A stretch of 64,000 nucleotides of DNA from Anaerolinea sp. (GCA_029975055.1 JARKPU010000013.1:186001-250000); one strand, 5' to 3'; positions 9,165 to 18,875 are shown, counted from the stretch's first letter. A program made the numbers and translations. Notes: generated by a model from the sequence alone, not told the origin.

Positions 9165-9264
9165 TTCCGTTTAGGGCAGTGTGGTCACCGAGCGATCCAT
9201 CGAGGGGTGTGCCCTGTCATCGAGATGAATCGGTAGCCGTTTAGTTTTTTCAAGGGAGTTATAC

Positions 9265-10257
9265 ATGCCGCAGACAATTCTTCCACGCTGGCGCGGGTTC
9301 AACCTGCTCGATATGTTCACGGTGAAGAGCAACGGGAATTTCGAGGAGGACGACTTTCGCTGGATCGCAGACTGGGGTTTCGATTTCGTGCGCATCCCGG
9401 CCTGCTACACCTTGTGGATCGAGAATGACGAGATTGGTAGATTCCACGAACCGATGCTGGAAAAGGTCGACCGGGTCATTCGCCTGGGAGAGAAATATGG
9501 CATCCATGTGTGCTTGAACTTCCATCGCGCGCCGGGGTTTTCGGTGAACCCGGAACGCACCGAGCCGTTCAACCTCTGGAAAGACCAGGACGCGCTCGAC
9601 GCGTTCTGCCTGCATTGGACAATGTTCGCCAAACGGTACCTCGGCATTCCTTCTTCGCGCCTGAGCTTCAACCTCGTCAACGAACCCATGAACCCCGACC
9701 CGGCACGGATGTCGCGCGACGACCATGAGCGGGTGATGCGCACCGCGGTGAAGGAAATCCGCGCGGTGGACCCCGAGCGGCTCATCATCCTGGATGGGTT
9801 GACCTGGGGCACCGACCCGCTGCCCGAACTGGCCGACCTGGGCGTGGCGCAATCCTGCCGGGCGTATGCCCCGGCGGGCGTGAGCCATTACAAGGCCAGC
9901 TGGGCGGGCGGCGAGAACTGGCCGAAGCCCTCCTGGCCTGGATGGATGCCGGACGGGAAATACTGGGACCGCGAAGCGCTCGAAAGGTTCTACGCTCCCT
10001 GGATTGAGCTGGCAGAGCAGGGAATTGGGGTGCATTGTGGCGAAGGCGGGGCATTTTCTTATACTCCGCATGAGGTGGTCCTGGCCTGGTTCAATGATGC
10101 TTTGGATATTCTCACCGCGGCGAATATCGGCTTTGCCCTCTGGAATTTCCGCGGCGCTTTCGGAATCCTCGATTCCGGGCGCAGCGATGTGGCTTATGAG
10201 GATTTCAAAGGTCACAAATTAGACCGGAAACTGCTTAATGTGTTGTTATCCCATTAA
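9265..10257 (+). CDS. Glycoside hydrolase family 5, cytoplasmic
   Basis: 330 residues forming a GH5-type (beta/alpha)8 enzyme. The acid/base is Glu140 in NLVNEP and the nucleophile is Glu260 in VHCGEGG. The N-terminal RGFNLLDMFT and the DFVRIPACYTLW strand also fit. There is no signal peptide, so it should act in the cytosol on short imported oligosaccharides rather than on polymer. The ATG has AAGGGAG upstream at good spacing. It starts a three-gene run with the unknown 830-aa protein and an SDR dehydrogenase, directly upstream of an oligosaccharide-type importer. Likely activities are beta-glucosidase, beta-mannosidase or exo-glycanase; the exact substrate cannot be read from the sequence. 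Confidence 0.85.
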   Translation: MPQTILPRWRGFNLLDMFTVKSNGNFEEDDFRWIADWGFDFVRIPACYTLWIENDEIGRFHEPMLEKVDRVIRLGEKYGIHVCLNFHRAPGFSVNPERTEPFNLWKDQDALDAFCLHWTMFAKRYLGIPSSRLSFNLVNEPMNPDPARMSRDDHERVMRTAVKEIRAVDPERLIILDGLTWGTDPLPELADLGVAQSCRAYAPAGVSHYKASWAGGENWPKPSWPGWMPDGKYWDREALERFYAPWIELAEQGIGVHCGEGGAFSYTPHEVVLAWFNDALDILTAANIGFALWNFRGAFGILDSGRSDVAYEDFKGHKLDRKLLNVLLSH

Positions 10258-10301
10258 AATAGAGCTGGCAGCGCCACACCATTTTGGAGAAAAGAGAAGA
10301 G

Positions 10302-12794
10302 ATGAGCTTTAAAGTCCTGGAATATCCTCTCGTCGATAGATTCATTCACAACTGGCTGGTGACCGATGCATGGTTCACCGATTTTTCCGGGCCGCGCGGA
10401 AGCCTGACCCGCCCCGAATGGAAACAACACCTCCTGGCACAGGTTTCTCGGCCTTCGGTGCAAACGGAAGAAGAACCCGTTGATCGAGGCAATTACCTCA
10501 AAGACGATTCCAAGATACGCTGGCATTACACCCGCTGTTTTGCCGATCACCTGGTGCTGGTCAGCGGAAATGCCCCGCTCCCGGCTTATGGCTGCGCCTT
10601 TGCTCACGCCGGGCTGACGCTGCCGGAAGCCGGAGCAGGTGAATTGACTCTTTGGGGGCAGGTCGGGGCCGTCTGGCTGAATGGTGCGCAGGTGTATGAA
10701 TCCGCTTCTCTCGCGCCGGTTCGGCATTTGAGCATTCCGGTGGCATTCCAAACCGTGAATACCCTCGCGGTACGCATCGAATGGGCTGCCGAGGGTGCCT
10801 ATGCCGCTTCGATGGCGCTAAGGGTGGCAGCTCCCAGGGCGGATGAAGCGCTCGTGCGCTTGAATACCAAATCGCGCTACCCCGACCGCCATAAGAAGAT
10901 GGAAGAGGTGTTGGATAAGGCCCACCTGGTGGACGTGGTAAGCGAGATGGGCAAGGTGGTCAACCTGGTGTGGGATGAATCAGCCACCGAAGAGCTGCGT
11001 TATGCCTACCAGGTGCAGGACGACCAGGAGAATATCTACGTGGATGGCAGCTGGGACCTGGACGCCAGCAAGCCGTACGATGTGGGGCACCCGGTGCGGC
11101 TCGCCGAGCGCAGCTACCGGGTTGTGCTGAAGTCGCCATCGCGGGAATACTTCGAGATGGGTATGCGCTACCAACGCGACCTACCGCTTGAGGTGGTCGA
11201 TAATTCGTATAGCGATGCGCCGTATGGGCCGTTTGCATCGCGCCGCCAGGAAGCCCTGGAAGACGCCGCACGCCGGAACGGCAGCGTGTTCTATGAGGCT
11301 GCGAAGATGGCCCTCGAGCGCTGGGACAAGGTGGAGTGGAGCACGCTCGAAACCGCTGCAGCCGGCGTGCAGCGCAGTGAAAACGGACGCGAATTGGAGC
11401 TTGTGGGGCTGTTGAGCCTGGTTTACCGGCACGGGCAGGCGCACGAGTTCAAGAGCGAGACGGCCGGGCAGATCGAGCAGGCCGCCTGGAATTTCGACTA
11501 CGCACTCGACCGGTTTCCGCAAGAAAGCAGCCGGGCGCTGGCGCTGTGCGGGGCTCTCCTGGCCGGGCAACTGTACCCGGAGGTAGATTTCATCTACGGC
11601 AGGTTGAAGGGCGAGGCGCTGCGCGCTCAAGCCGAGGCAGGATTGCTCGAGCTGCTTCCGCAGAAAGGCAAGGCGGGCTTCGAGGAATGGGGCTCTGGGG
11701 CGGCCTACGAACGCTGGGTGGTGGCTCTCACCGCGCTGGCGAGCCTGGCCCGAAACGAGGCGGTGAGTGAGCTGGCGGCCGTTCTGCTCGATAAACTGCT
11801 CTACATGCTGGCGGTAGGGCACTTCAAGGGCGTCCCTGCGCTGCCGCAGAGACCCGGCGGCAGGCTGGAGATTAAAAGCGGGCGGCTCAACCCGATCGCC
11901 GGTGTACAGCGCATGTTATGGGGGATGGGCATTTTCACCCGCCACGCGGCGGGGACCGTCAGCCTGGCTTGCGCGGATTACGAATTCCCCTCCTTCTTTG
12001 CCGACTTGGCCGCTGAGACGCCAAATGAGCTTGAGGTAACGGAACGTCACCAGGCAGCGGGCGCAGACGCGGAACTCTACCTGTACAAAACGCCCGATAC
12101 CGCCCTGAGCTGTGTGCAATCGTACCGTTCTGGCGAAACAGGCGGCGTGGAGCACATCTGGCAGGCGGTTTTGGGCACCGAAGCCCTGGCCTTCACCAAT
12201 CACCCTGCATCGATGCACGAAACCGATGCGCCCGACCCGGGCTTCTGGCTGGGGAATGCCGTTCTCCCCACCGTGGCGCAGTACAAAGACACGCTGGTTG
12301 CCATCTACAACCTGCCCGAAGATGCCTGGCTGGGTTTTACCCACGCTTACTTCCCGGTGCACGCGTTCGATGAATACCGGTTCGAGGACGGGTGGGCCTT
12401 CGCGCGCAAGGGTCGTGGTTACCTGGCGCTGTTTGCGGAGAAAGGCTTCCACCTGACCAAACTTGGGGTGGGGGCTTACACCGAGCTGAGATCCGAAGGC
12501 AGGCAAAACGCCTGGGTCTGCGTTACTGGCCGCGAAGCTCAATACGAGGATTTCCGCGCCTTCCAGAAAAAGGTGCTCAAGATGCCGCTGAGCGTGGCGG
12601 GGCTTTCGGTGAACCTGACCACCATCCAGGGCGTGAACCTGGCGCTGGAATGGGGCGGGCGCATGAAAGTCAATGGGGTTGAGCAGCCGCCTTCGAGTTG
12701 TCACCTGCAAAGCCCCTACTGCACGGCTGAGAGCGGCTCGCCGAGCATGGACATCCATTACGCCGGGACGGCCCTGCGTTTGAATTTCGCGTGA
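10302..12794 (+). CDS. Large protein of unknown family in a GH5 operon
   Basis: 830 residues that I cannot place in a named family. ATG at 10302 is chosen because GGAGAAAAGAGAAGAG precedes it; an upstream TTG is rejected. There is no signal peptide. The first 200 residues read as beta-rich (ELTLWGQVGAVWLNGAQVY), like a carbohydrate-binding jelly roll. The middle (about 330-530) is strongly helical. The last third is again beta-rich with many aromatics and His residues (TNHPASMHETDAP, GFWLGNAVLPTVAQYKDTLVAIYNLP). Helical middle plus C-terminal beta-sandwich recalls the alpha/alpha-toroid plus sandwich plan of some polysaccharide lyases and GH families, but this is only a resemblance. The position between GH5 and SDR genes suggests a cytosolic glycan-processing role. 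Confidence 0.75.
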   Translation: MSFKVLEYPLVDRFIHNWLVTDAWFTDFSGPRGSLTRPEWKQHLLAQVSRPSVQTEEEPVDRGNYLKDDSKIRWHYTRCFADHLVLVSGNAPLPAYGCAFAHAGLTLPEAGAGELTLWGQVGAVWLNGAQVYESASLAPVRHLSIPVAFQTVNTLAVRIEWAAEGAYAASMALRVAAPRADEALVRLNTKSRYPDRHKKMEEVLDKAHLVDVVSEMGKVVNLVWDESATEELRYAYQVQDDQENIYVDGSWDLDASKPYDVGHPVRLAERSYRVVLKSPSREYFEMGMRYQRDLPLEVVDNSYSDAPYGPFASRRQEALEDAARRNGSVFYEAAKMALERWDKVEWSTLETAAAGVQRSENGRELELVGLLSLVYRHGQAHEFKSETAGQIEQAAWNFDYALDRFPQESSRALALCGALLAGQLYPEVDFIYGRLKGEALRAQAEAGLLELLPQKGKAGFEEWGSGAAYERWVVALTALASLARNEAVSELAAVLLDKLLYMLAVGHFKGVPALPQRPGGRLEIKSGRLNPIAGVQRMLWGMGIFTRHAAGTVSLACADYEFPSFFADLAAETPNELEVTERHQAAGADAELYLYKTPDTALSCVQSYRSGETGGVEHIWQAVLGTEALAFTNHPASMHETDAPDPGFWLGNAVLPTVAQYKDTLVAIYNLPEDAWLGFTHAYFPVHAFDEYRFEDGWAFARKGRGYLALFAEKGFHLTKLGVGAYTELRSEGRQNAWVCVTGREAQYEDFRAFQKKVLKMPLSVAGLSVNLTTIQGVNLALEWGGRMKVNGVEQPPSSCHLQSPYCTAESGSPSMDIHYAGTALRLNFA

Positions 12795-12810
12795 GCTGTG
12801 AGGTGAGTCA

Positions 12811-13623
12811 ATGAGTGACACGCAGGAGCTGTTCCAATCCGCAAAGGCGCGCTACCCTGAACTTGCCGGACAGGTGGCGGTTGTCACCGGAGCCGGAAAA
12901 GGCATCGGCCGGGGTATTGCCATCCGCCTGGGGCGAGAGGGCATGAAGGTGGTTCTGACCGCGCGAACCGCGGCCGATATCGAAGGACTCGGCGCAGAGT
13001 TGAAAGACCTGGGCGTGGATGCCCTGGCGGTTCCAGGCGATATCAGCAAGCCGGAGGATATCCGGCGACTGATGGATGAAACCCTGCGCGCCTACGGGCA
13101 GGTGGACCTGCTGGTGAATAACGCGGCCAACCTGCACCGGGTGCCTTTCTTCAAAGTCACAGCGGAAATGTTCGTGGATGAGATGGCCTCGAATGTGACC
13201 GGGCCGTTTATTGCATCTTACCTGGCGGCTGAAGCGATGCGCGACCGCGGGCGCGGCTGCATCGTGCACATCAGCTCGGTCGGAGGGCTGCGCGCGCACC
13301 ACCCCGGGCTGCCCTATGATGCCACCAAAGGCGCCCTGGACGCGATGACCAGGGTGATGGGAATCGAGTTGATCCAATACGGCATCCGTGTGAATGCAAT
13401 TGCCCCGGGCGCGATCTACACCGAACGGCGCCGGCCGTTGGATGACCCGCGCATGCAGGCGTACCTGAAGCTCATCCCCAGCAACCGGATGGGCACCCCG
13501 CTGGAGATCGGCGCGGCGGTAGCCTTTTTGGCGTCGGAAGATGCCGATTACATCATCGGGCAGACAATTTACATCGATGGCGGTATCACTGCGCAATTGA
13601 GCCCGGCGCAGTACCAGATTTGA
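12811..13623 (+). CDS. SDR-family oxidoreductase (sugar dehydrogenase-like)
   Basis: 270 residues of a classical short-chain dehydrogenase. It has the nucleotide-binding TGAGKGIG near residue 27, the NNAAN motif, catalytic Tyr169 and Lys173 in YDATK, and a C-terminal IIGQTIYIDGG. ALTARTAAD after the second strand suggests a preference for NADP, but this is uncertain. Members often oxidise sugars or reduce keto-sugars and keto-acids. The ATG is preceded by GAGGTGAG and lies 16 bp after the unknown 830-aa gene, so the three genes from 9265 are probably cotranscribed. A second SDR at 36140 is a separate paralogue. Confidence 0.87.
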   Translation: MSDTQELFQSAKARYPELAGQVAVVTGAGKGIGRGIAIRLGREGMKVVLTARTAADIEGLGAELKDLGVDALAVPGDISKPEDIRRLMDETLRAYGQVDLLVNNAANLHRVPFFKVTAEMFVDEMASNVTGPFIASYLAAEAMRDRGRGCIVHISSVGGLRAHHPGLPYDATKGALDAMTRVMGIELIQYGIRVNAIAPGAIYTERRRPLDDPRMQAYLKLIPSNRMGTPLEIGAAVAFLASEDADYIIGQTIYIDGGITAQLSPAQYQI

Positions 13624-13699
13624 GGTAACAAAATGTAATATCATGGCCTTTCGAGTATGGAAAGGCTACAAAATTACATAAATGAGTATCAATCGTATA

Positions 13700-13728
13700 T
13701 TGTCCGGATCAGACCTGTGTGCTATAAA
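13700..13728 (+). promoter_or_regulatory. Candidate promoter for the ABC importer operon
   Basis: A TTGTCC -35-like element (13700-13705) is separated by 17 bp from TATAAA (13723-13728). It lies in the 371-bp gap between the SDR and substrate-binding-protein genes and would give a leader of about 260 nt. That leader contains a weak hairpin (about 13789-13815, CCTGGTGG with CCGCCAGG). I recognise no known riboswitch class in the rest of the gap. Confidence 0.4.
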
Positions 13729-13994
13729 AAAGAAGGTGTTCTCCCAATGGTGAAATCTATCAATTTGGCTGTCAAGGGGTAGCTTGCTTTACCTGGTGGA
13801 TGGTTCCTACCGCCAGGCGAGTCCTTTCTATTGCATCTGCCCATTGAACAGAACGATAGACCATGTTACCCTTCTCATGTGAAGACTCGATTGTGGGAGA
13901 GAAAGGAGGAAGGACGCAAGGGAGGCTCGTGTTGATTGTCGGATTTTTCAAGGCATATCTCTGATCGTTCGATGAAATGAATAAGGAGAAGAAA

Positions 13995-15869
13995 ATGTCA
14001 AAAATTTCCCGCAGGGAATTTCTGTTCGTTTCCACCGCAGTAACCGCCGGAGCAGTCTTGACTGCTTGCCAGCCGGCCACCACCACCCCGGCCGCTGAGC
14101 CCACCAAGGCCCCCGAAGCCACTAAAGCGCCCGAACCCACCAAGGAAACCGCCGCTGAGCCCACCAAGGCCCCTGAACCGACCGCCGAACCTGTGAAGCG
14201 GACCTGGCCTTTGGGCGATGTGCCTCGCAATAAGACCCTGATCTACTCTTACGGCGCTGCTGTGCCGGAGATGTACAACCCGCTGTCGCCCAGCTATAAC
14301 CACCAGATCGGGCATGCGATCCTCTGGGAGCCCTGCGCGTTCTACGGCGCCCATGCCGACAAGACCTACATGTGGCTGGCTGAGAGCTACAAGTACAACG
14401 ATGACGCGACGGAATGCACGATCACCTTCCGCAAGGGGATCACGTGGAGCGATGGAACGCCCTTCACCGCCAATGATGTCGCCTTCTCGATGGAGCTGCT
14501 GAAGCGCGTTGACGGCCTCAACCGCTCTGCCACCTACAAGACCGAGCTGGAAGCCGCTGAAGTTGTGGACGACACGACCCTCAAGGTGAAGTTGAACCAG
14601 ACCGACTGGCGCTTCTTCTTCAAGAGCCTGACCTTCCGCTTCGACCTGGGCGATGACACCGCCATCCTGCCCCAGCACATCTACAAAGACATTCCCGATG
14701 AGGAGCTGGTCAACTTCAAGTTCTGGGACAAAGACAAGGTCTGGCCCGTTACCACTGGCCCGTATGGCGTGAGCAACACCACCGACCAGGTGACCTACCT
14801 CGACCTGCGCCCCACCTGGTGGGCAGTCGAGACCGGTTTCGTCCCGGCGTACCCGGACGTTGAGCGCCTTCTGTGGATCCCGTTCCAGAACGACACCCTG
14901 GCGGCCCAGCAGCTCACCAACAACGAAATCGACCAACCGCTGGATATGCGCCCGCTGCTCATCGCCAGCCTGCTGGCAAGCTCCGACCACATCATCTCCT
15001 GGACGCCCGATCTGCCGTTCGGTTACACCGACTGGTGGCCGATCTCGGTGCAGTTCTGCACCGCCAAGCCGCCCTTCGATAACCCGAAGGTGCGCTGGGC
15101 CATCGCGTACGCGATCGATCAGCAGCAGGTGGTGGACGTCGGCTGGGGCGGCGTGGGCAAAGTGGCCTTCACTCCGTTCCCCGAATTCGCCAAGCTGAAC
15201 GAGTACGTGGCCGGCATCAAGGACATCACCGACAAGTACAATGTCCTGGAATATAACCTGGACAAGAGCGCTGCGTTGATGACCGAAGCCGGCTTCACCA
15301 AAGACGCCGAGGGCTTCTGGGTGGATGCCCAGGGCGTGCGCCCCGACTGCGACCTGTATGCGGCCGTACCGCTGTTCGCCGATATCGCCCCGGTGGTTGC
15401 CGAGCAGCTCACCAAAGCGGGCTTCAAGTGCGAACACAAGGCCCCGCAAGATGTCTGGGCCGCGAAGGTGGATGGACGCGCCTCAATGTTCCTGTTCGGC
15501 CACGGCGGCGCCACGATCGATCCGTGGGATACCTTCATGCTCTACCGCAAGGAGAATGCTCTCCCCATGGGGCAGCAGAGCTGGGGTAACATCACCCGCT
15601 GGAGCAACGAAGAGTTCACCGCCATCACCGACGAGATGAACAACACCGCCATGGACGATCCGAAGATGAAGGATCTCTTCCACAAGGCGATGGAGATCTG
15701 GTTCGCAGAACTGCCGGACTGCCCGCTGGTACAGTGGTTCCACCGCATCCCGGTCAACACCACCTACTGGACCAACTGGCCGACCGCCGAGAATCCGTAC
15801 ATGAACTCGGCGCTGTGGCACCAGACCATGCTCCAGGTTGTGCTTGGGCTGAAGGCCACCAACGCTTAA
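13995..15869 (+). CDS. ABC importer substrate-binding lipoprotein, family 5 (Opp/Dpp type)
   Basis: 624 residues. A Tat-type signal (SRREFLFV, Arg6-Arg7) ends in a lipobox at Cys25 (VLTAC). A linker with repeated PTKAPE units follows, then a family-5 extracellular solute-binding domain (TFRKGITWSDGTPFTANDVAFS is characteristic). Such proteins deliver peptides or, in Thermotoga and many sugar clusters, oligosaccharides to Opp/Dpp permeases. The GH5 and SDR genes just upstream favour an oligosaccharide ligand. ATG at 13995 is used because AAGGAGAAGAAA lies directly upstream; the ATG at 13977 overlaps that site poorly. It is the first and probably most highly expressed gene of a five-gene operon. 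Confidence 0.9.
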   Translation: MSKISRREFLFVSTAVTAGAVLTACQPATTTPAAEPTKAPEATKAPEPTKETAAEPTKAPEPTAEPVKRTWPLGDVPRNKTLIYSYGAAVPEMYNPLSPSYNHQIGHAILWEPCAFYGAHADKTYMWLAESYKYNDDATECTITFRKGITWSDGTPFTANDVAFSMELLKRVDGLNRSATYKTELEAAEVVDDTTLKVKLNQTDWRFFFKSLTFRFDLGDDTAILPQHIYKDIPDEELVNFKFWDKDKVWPVTTGPYGVSNTTDQVTYLDLRPTWWAVETGFVPAYPDVERLLWIPFQNDTLAAQQLTNNEIDQPLDMRPLLIASLLASSDHIISWTPDLPFGYTDWWPISVQFCTAKPPFDNPKVRWAIAYAIDQQQVVDVGWGGVGKVAFTPFPEFAKLNEYVAGIKDITDKYNVLEYNLDKSAALMTEAGFTKDAEGFWVDAQGVRPDCDLYAAVPLFADIAPVVAEQLTKAGFKCEHKAPQDVWAAKVDGRASMFLFGHGGATIDPWDTFMLYRKENALPMGQQSWGNITRWSNEEFTAITDEMNNTAMDDPKMKDLFHKAMEIWFAELPDCPLVQWFHRIPVNTTYWTNWPTAENPYMNSALWHQTMLQVVLGLKATNA

Positions 15870-15922
15870 TCGACCCATGCCTCCAGGTTACATGGCCTGC
15901 CATGTGACATGATTTGAAAGCT

Positions 15923-15952
15923 CCAGGGGGCCTTCTCACGGAGGCCCCCTGG
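15923..15952 (+). terminator. Intercistronic hairpin after the substrate-binding protein
   Basis: A perfect 10-bp GC-rich stem (15923-15932 with 15943-15952) and 10-nt loop with no T-tract. It lies between the binding-protein gene and the first permease gene. This placement is typical for a structure that stabilises the upstream mRNA or partly stops transcription, so that binding protein is made in excess over permease. A smaller inverted repeat (15890-15896 with 15899-15905) lies just before it. Confidence 0.6.
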
Positions 15953-16029
15953 ACACAATCTACGGCCTGATGTAAAGGTCATTAAAGTTACCCTTTACCC
16001 AACCGCCAATCAGGCAGAGGAGGTTAAGC

Positions 16030-17046
16030 ATGAGAGCAAATTACGTTATTCGACGCGTTTTTTTCCTGATCATGGTGATCTGGACGGCTGCCACGATCAA
16101 CTTCATCCTCCCTCGTCTGACGGGGCGAGACCCGATCAAAGAGCAACTGACGCAGCAGATCGCCAGCGCCGGGCGTAAAGCCGAAGACGCCGAACAGATG
16201 TGGCGAAAGTACAACGAGCTGTTCGGCCTCGATAAGCCGCTCTGGCAGCAATATGTAACCTATATTTCCCACGTGGCCCGGCTCGATTTTGGTTATTCGA
16301 TCAACTCCTACCCGCGCACGGTGATGGATATCATCATCTCTCGCGGGCGCCTGACCTTGCCGTTCGTCTCGGTGGCGATCATCATCGCCTTCGTCGGTGG
16401 AATATTACTAGGGGCGCTCCTCGGCTGGAACAAGAGCCCGAAATGGTTATCGACCATTGTGGTGCCGCCCCTGATGGTGCTTTCCTCGGTTCCGCAGTTC
16501 CTTGTGGCGCTGGTGCTCATTTACTTCGTCGCCTTCCGATGGAAACTGTTCCCGTTGGGTGATCCATACCCTAAAACGATGGTAGAAGACTGGTCGAGCT
16601 TGAAGTTCATCGGTCAATATGCCTACCACGCCGTTTTGCCGATCCTCTCGATCGTGCTGGTGGAACTCTCCGGCTGGGCGCTCGGCATGCGCGCGATGAT
16701 GGTGACGGTGGAAGGCGAGGATTACGCCGTCTTCGCTGAAGCCAAGGGCTTGAAGAACGGGCGCATCTTCTACCGCTACCTGATGCGCAATGCGCTCTTG
16801 CCATCGTTGACGGGTTTGGCCCTCCGGCTTGGATTCATTATCACGGGTGCTTCGGTGACCGAAACATTCTTCAACTACGCCGGCATCGGGAGCACCCTGG
16901 GGGCAGCCATCTCCAACTTCGATTACTTCCTGCTCTATGGCATCGTCATCATCATGGTGATGAGTATCGCCTTTGCCACCTTCATCATGGACATGATCTA
17001 TCCGTTGCTGGATCCGCGGATTGCCTACCGCGGGCAGAGAGGATAA
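16030..17046 (+). CDS. ABC importer permease, DppB/OppB type
   Basis: 338 residues with an N-terminal membrane anchor (YVIRRVFFLIMVIW), a periplasmic loop, and the binding-protein-dependent permease domain with about six membrane helices. The ATPase-contacting EAA loop reads AEAKGLKNGRIFYRYLMRNALLP. AGGAGG lies just upstream of the ATG. It should form the membrane channel with the following DppC-type gene 5 bp downstream. The substrate is set by the upstream family-5 binding protein, probably an oligosaccharide or peptide. Confidence 0.92.
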   Translation: MRANYVIRRVFFLIMVIWTAATINFILPRLTGRDPIKEQLTQQIASAGRKAEDAEQMWRKYNELFGLDKPLWQQYVTYISHVARLDFGYSINSYPRTVMDIIISRGRLTLPFVSVAIIIAFVGGILLGALLGWNKSPKWLSTIVVPPLMVLSSVPQFLVALVLIYFVAFRWKLFPLGDPYPKTMVEDWSSLKFIGQYAYHAVLPILSIVLVELSGWALGMRAMMVTVEGEDYAVFAEAKGLKNGRIFYRYLMRNALLPSLTGLALRLGFIITGASVTETFFNYAGIGSTLGAAISNFDYFLLYGIVIIMVMSIAFATFIMDMIYPLLDPRIAYRGQRG

Positions 17047-17051
17047 GCGTC

Positions 17052-17906
17052 ATGAAAGGATTCTTTTCCTACATCAAACGTAACCCGGCGCTGGGCGCAG
17101 GCCTGGGGATTCTGATTTTCCTCATCCTGTTCACATCCCTTGGCCGGCTGATCGTGGACCCTGAGCATGCCTATCCGCTTTCGGTAAAGGCCAATCAACC
17201 CCCAAGCGCGGAATTCCCGTTCGGCACCGACCGGCAAGGGCGTGATCTGCTGGCGGTGATGGTGGTTGGGACTGGCATGACCCTGCAGATTGGGGCAATC
17301 GCCGGGGCCATTGGGCTGGGTGTTGGCATCGTGCTGGGGTTTGTCGCCGGGTATTACGGCGGCACTTTCCTGGATACGATCATCACCTCATTCATTGATG
17401 TGTACATGAGCATTCCGAGCTTCCTGATCTTGATTTTGATCGCATCGACCTTCAGGAACATCACGCTTGGAGTGACAGAAATGGGGCTCATCGTGGCCAT
17501 CGTGTCCTGGGCGGGGCCGGCTCGCGCCATCCGCGCCCAGGTGCTCTCGATGCGCGAGCGGCCCTTCGTGATGATGGCGAAATTAAGCGGGATGGGCAAT
17601 ATCGAGATCGTGATGAAGGAACTGGTGCCCAACCTGCTGCCCTTCCTGGTGATGAGCCTTTCGCAGGCCGTTTATGGCGGTATCATGGCATCTTTGGGCC
17701 TGGAAGCGCTGGGAATTGGCAGCCGCCGCGCGCCAACCATGGGCATGACCCTCTACTACGTCAATTACTACTCGGCCTTCATGGTCGGCATGTGGTGGTG
17801 GATCATCGAGCCGGTGGCGGTCATCGTGCTGACGCTGACCTCGCTTGTGTTGACCTCCTTCGGCCTGGATGAAATCGCCAATCCTAGAGCGCGGAGGAAA
17901 GCATGA
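17052..17906 (+). CDS. ABC importer permease, DppC/OppC type
   Basis: 284 residues. A short cytoplasmic tail and first membrane helix precede the FGTDRQGRDLLAVMVVGTG segment that is diagnostic for DppC/OppC permeases. Five more membrane helices follow, with the EAA-like MREELVPN-type loop seen here as VMKELVPNLLPF. It pairs with the DppB-type permease. Its stop codon overlaps the start of the ATPase gene by 4 bp (ATGA), indicating translational coupling. Confidence 0.92.
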   Translation: MKGFFSYIKRNPALGAGLGILIFLILFTSLGRLIVDPEHAYPLSVKANQPPSAEFPFGTDRQGRDLLAVMVVGTGMTLQIGAIAGAIGLGVGIVLGFVAGYYGGTFLDTIITSFIDVYMSIPSFLILILIASTFRNITLGVTEMGLIVAIVSWAGPARAIRAQVLSMRERPFVMMAKLSGMGNIEIVMKELVPNLLPFLVMSLSQAVYGGIMASLGLEALGIGSRRAPTMGMTLYYVNYYSAFMVGMWWWIIEPVAVIVLTLTSLVLTSFGLDEIANPRARRKA

Positions 17907-18874
17907 GCGATCGTCCGGTCATCGAAATCAAGGACTTGAAGGTCTATTTCTATGTAAAAGCCGGTACGGTGAAGGCTGTCGATGGGGTGAACCTCACGCT
18001 CGACCCTGGCGTGAAGATGGGTCTGGTTGGGGAATCCGGTTCGGGCAAATCGACGATGGCGCTGGCGCTGATGCGCATGGTCAGGCCTCCGGCCACGATC
18101 GAAGGGCAAATGTTCCTGGATGGCGTGGACCTCTTGACGCTGAAGGAAGAAGAGATGCGCCGGGTGCGCCTGAGCGAGATTGCGATGATCCCGCAAGGCG
18201 CGATGAACTCGCTCAACCCGGTCATGCGCATCCGCGACCAAATCCTCGACGGGCTGCAGGACCATGGCGTGCGGATGAGCCGCGCAGACGCCGATAAACG
18301 GATTACCGAGCTGTTGGAGATTGTGGAGCTGCCGAAGAAAGTGCTGCGCATGTACCCGCACGAACTGAGCGGCGGCATGAAGCAGCGCGTCTGCGTGGCC
18401 ATTGCCATTTCGATGCGCCCGAAAGTGCTCATCGCCGACGAGCCCACCAGCGCGCTGGACGTGGTCATTCAACGGCAGGTGATGGAGACGATCACCCGCC
18501 TGGTGAACACGCTCAAGCTCTCGATGATCTTGATCGGCCACGATATGGGCTTGATGGCGCAGAGCGTGGACCGCATCGCGGTGATGTACCCCGGCAAGTT
18601 GATGGAACTGGGCGACACCCGCGATATGTTCGCCGAACCGCTGCACCCCTACACGCAGGCGTTGATCAACAGCCTGCCGGTGCTTGGCAAGCGCGGGGTG
18701 TTCAATGGCATTCCAGGCATCCCCCCCTCGGTGATCAACCCAGGGCCGGGCTGCCCGTTCTATGACCGCTGCCCGAAGGTGATCGAAGGCCTGTGCGTGA
18801 AGAAGATGCCGCCTTTCCGCGAGATCAAACCGAGGCGGTTTGTTGCCTGCCATCTTTACGAGGGAGTAAACTAA
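17903..18874 (+). CDS. ABC importer ATPase, DppD/OppD type
   Basis: 323 residues with Walker A GESGSGKST, signature LSGGMKQR, Walker B VLIADEPTSALD and the switch His in LIGHDMG. The C-terminal oligopeptide/dipeptide extension has the Cys-rich CPFYDRCPKVIEGLCVKKMPP, which may bind a 4Fe-4S cluster as in other OppD proteins. It energises import together with the DppF-type protein encoded immediately after it. The start overlaps the preceding permease stop, and the next gene begins 1 bp after its stop. Confidence 0.92.
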   Translation: MSDRPVIEIKDLKVYFYVKAGTVKAVDGVNLTLDPGVKMGLVGESGSGKSTMALALMRMVRPPATIEGQMFLDGVDLLTLKEEEMRRVRLSEIAMIPQGAMNSLNPVMRIRDQILDGLQDHGVRMSRADADKRITELLEIVELPKKVLRMYPHELSGGMKQRVCVAIAISMRPKVLIADEPTSALDVVIQRQVMETITRLVNTLKLSMILIGHDMGLMAQSVDRIAVMYPGKLMELGDTRDMFAEPLHPYTQALINSLPVLGKRGVFNGIPGIPPSVINPGPGCPFYDRCPKVIEGLCVKKMPPFREIKPRRFVACHLYEGVN

Positions 18875-18875
18875 C

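Noticed and set aside
9091..9264. Possible small RNA or riboswitch before the GH5 gene
   Set aside because: There is one clear hairpin and some partial complementarity, but no recognised conserved blocks. A terminator for the upstream gene explains it as well.
13998..15449. Long antisense open frame (483 codons) opposite the substrate-binding protein gene
   Set aside because: A by-product of high GC and biased codons on the coding strand. It has no ribosome site and no recognisable domain, while the plus-strand gene is clear. The same holds for similar frames opposite 17.8-19.0 kb and 39.0-40.3 kb.
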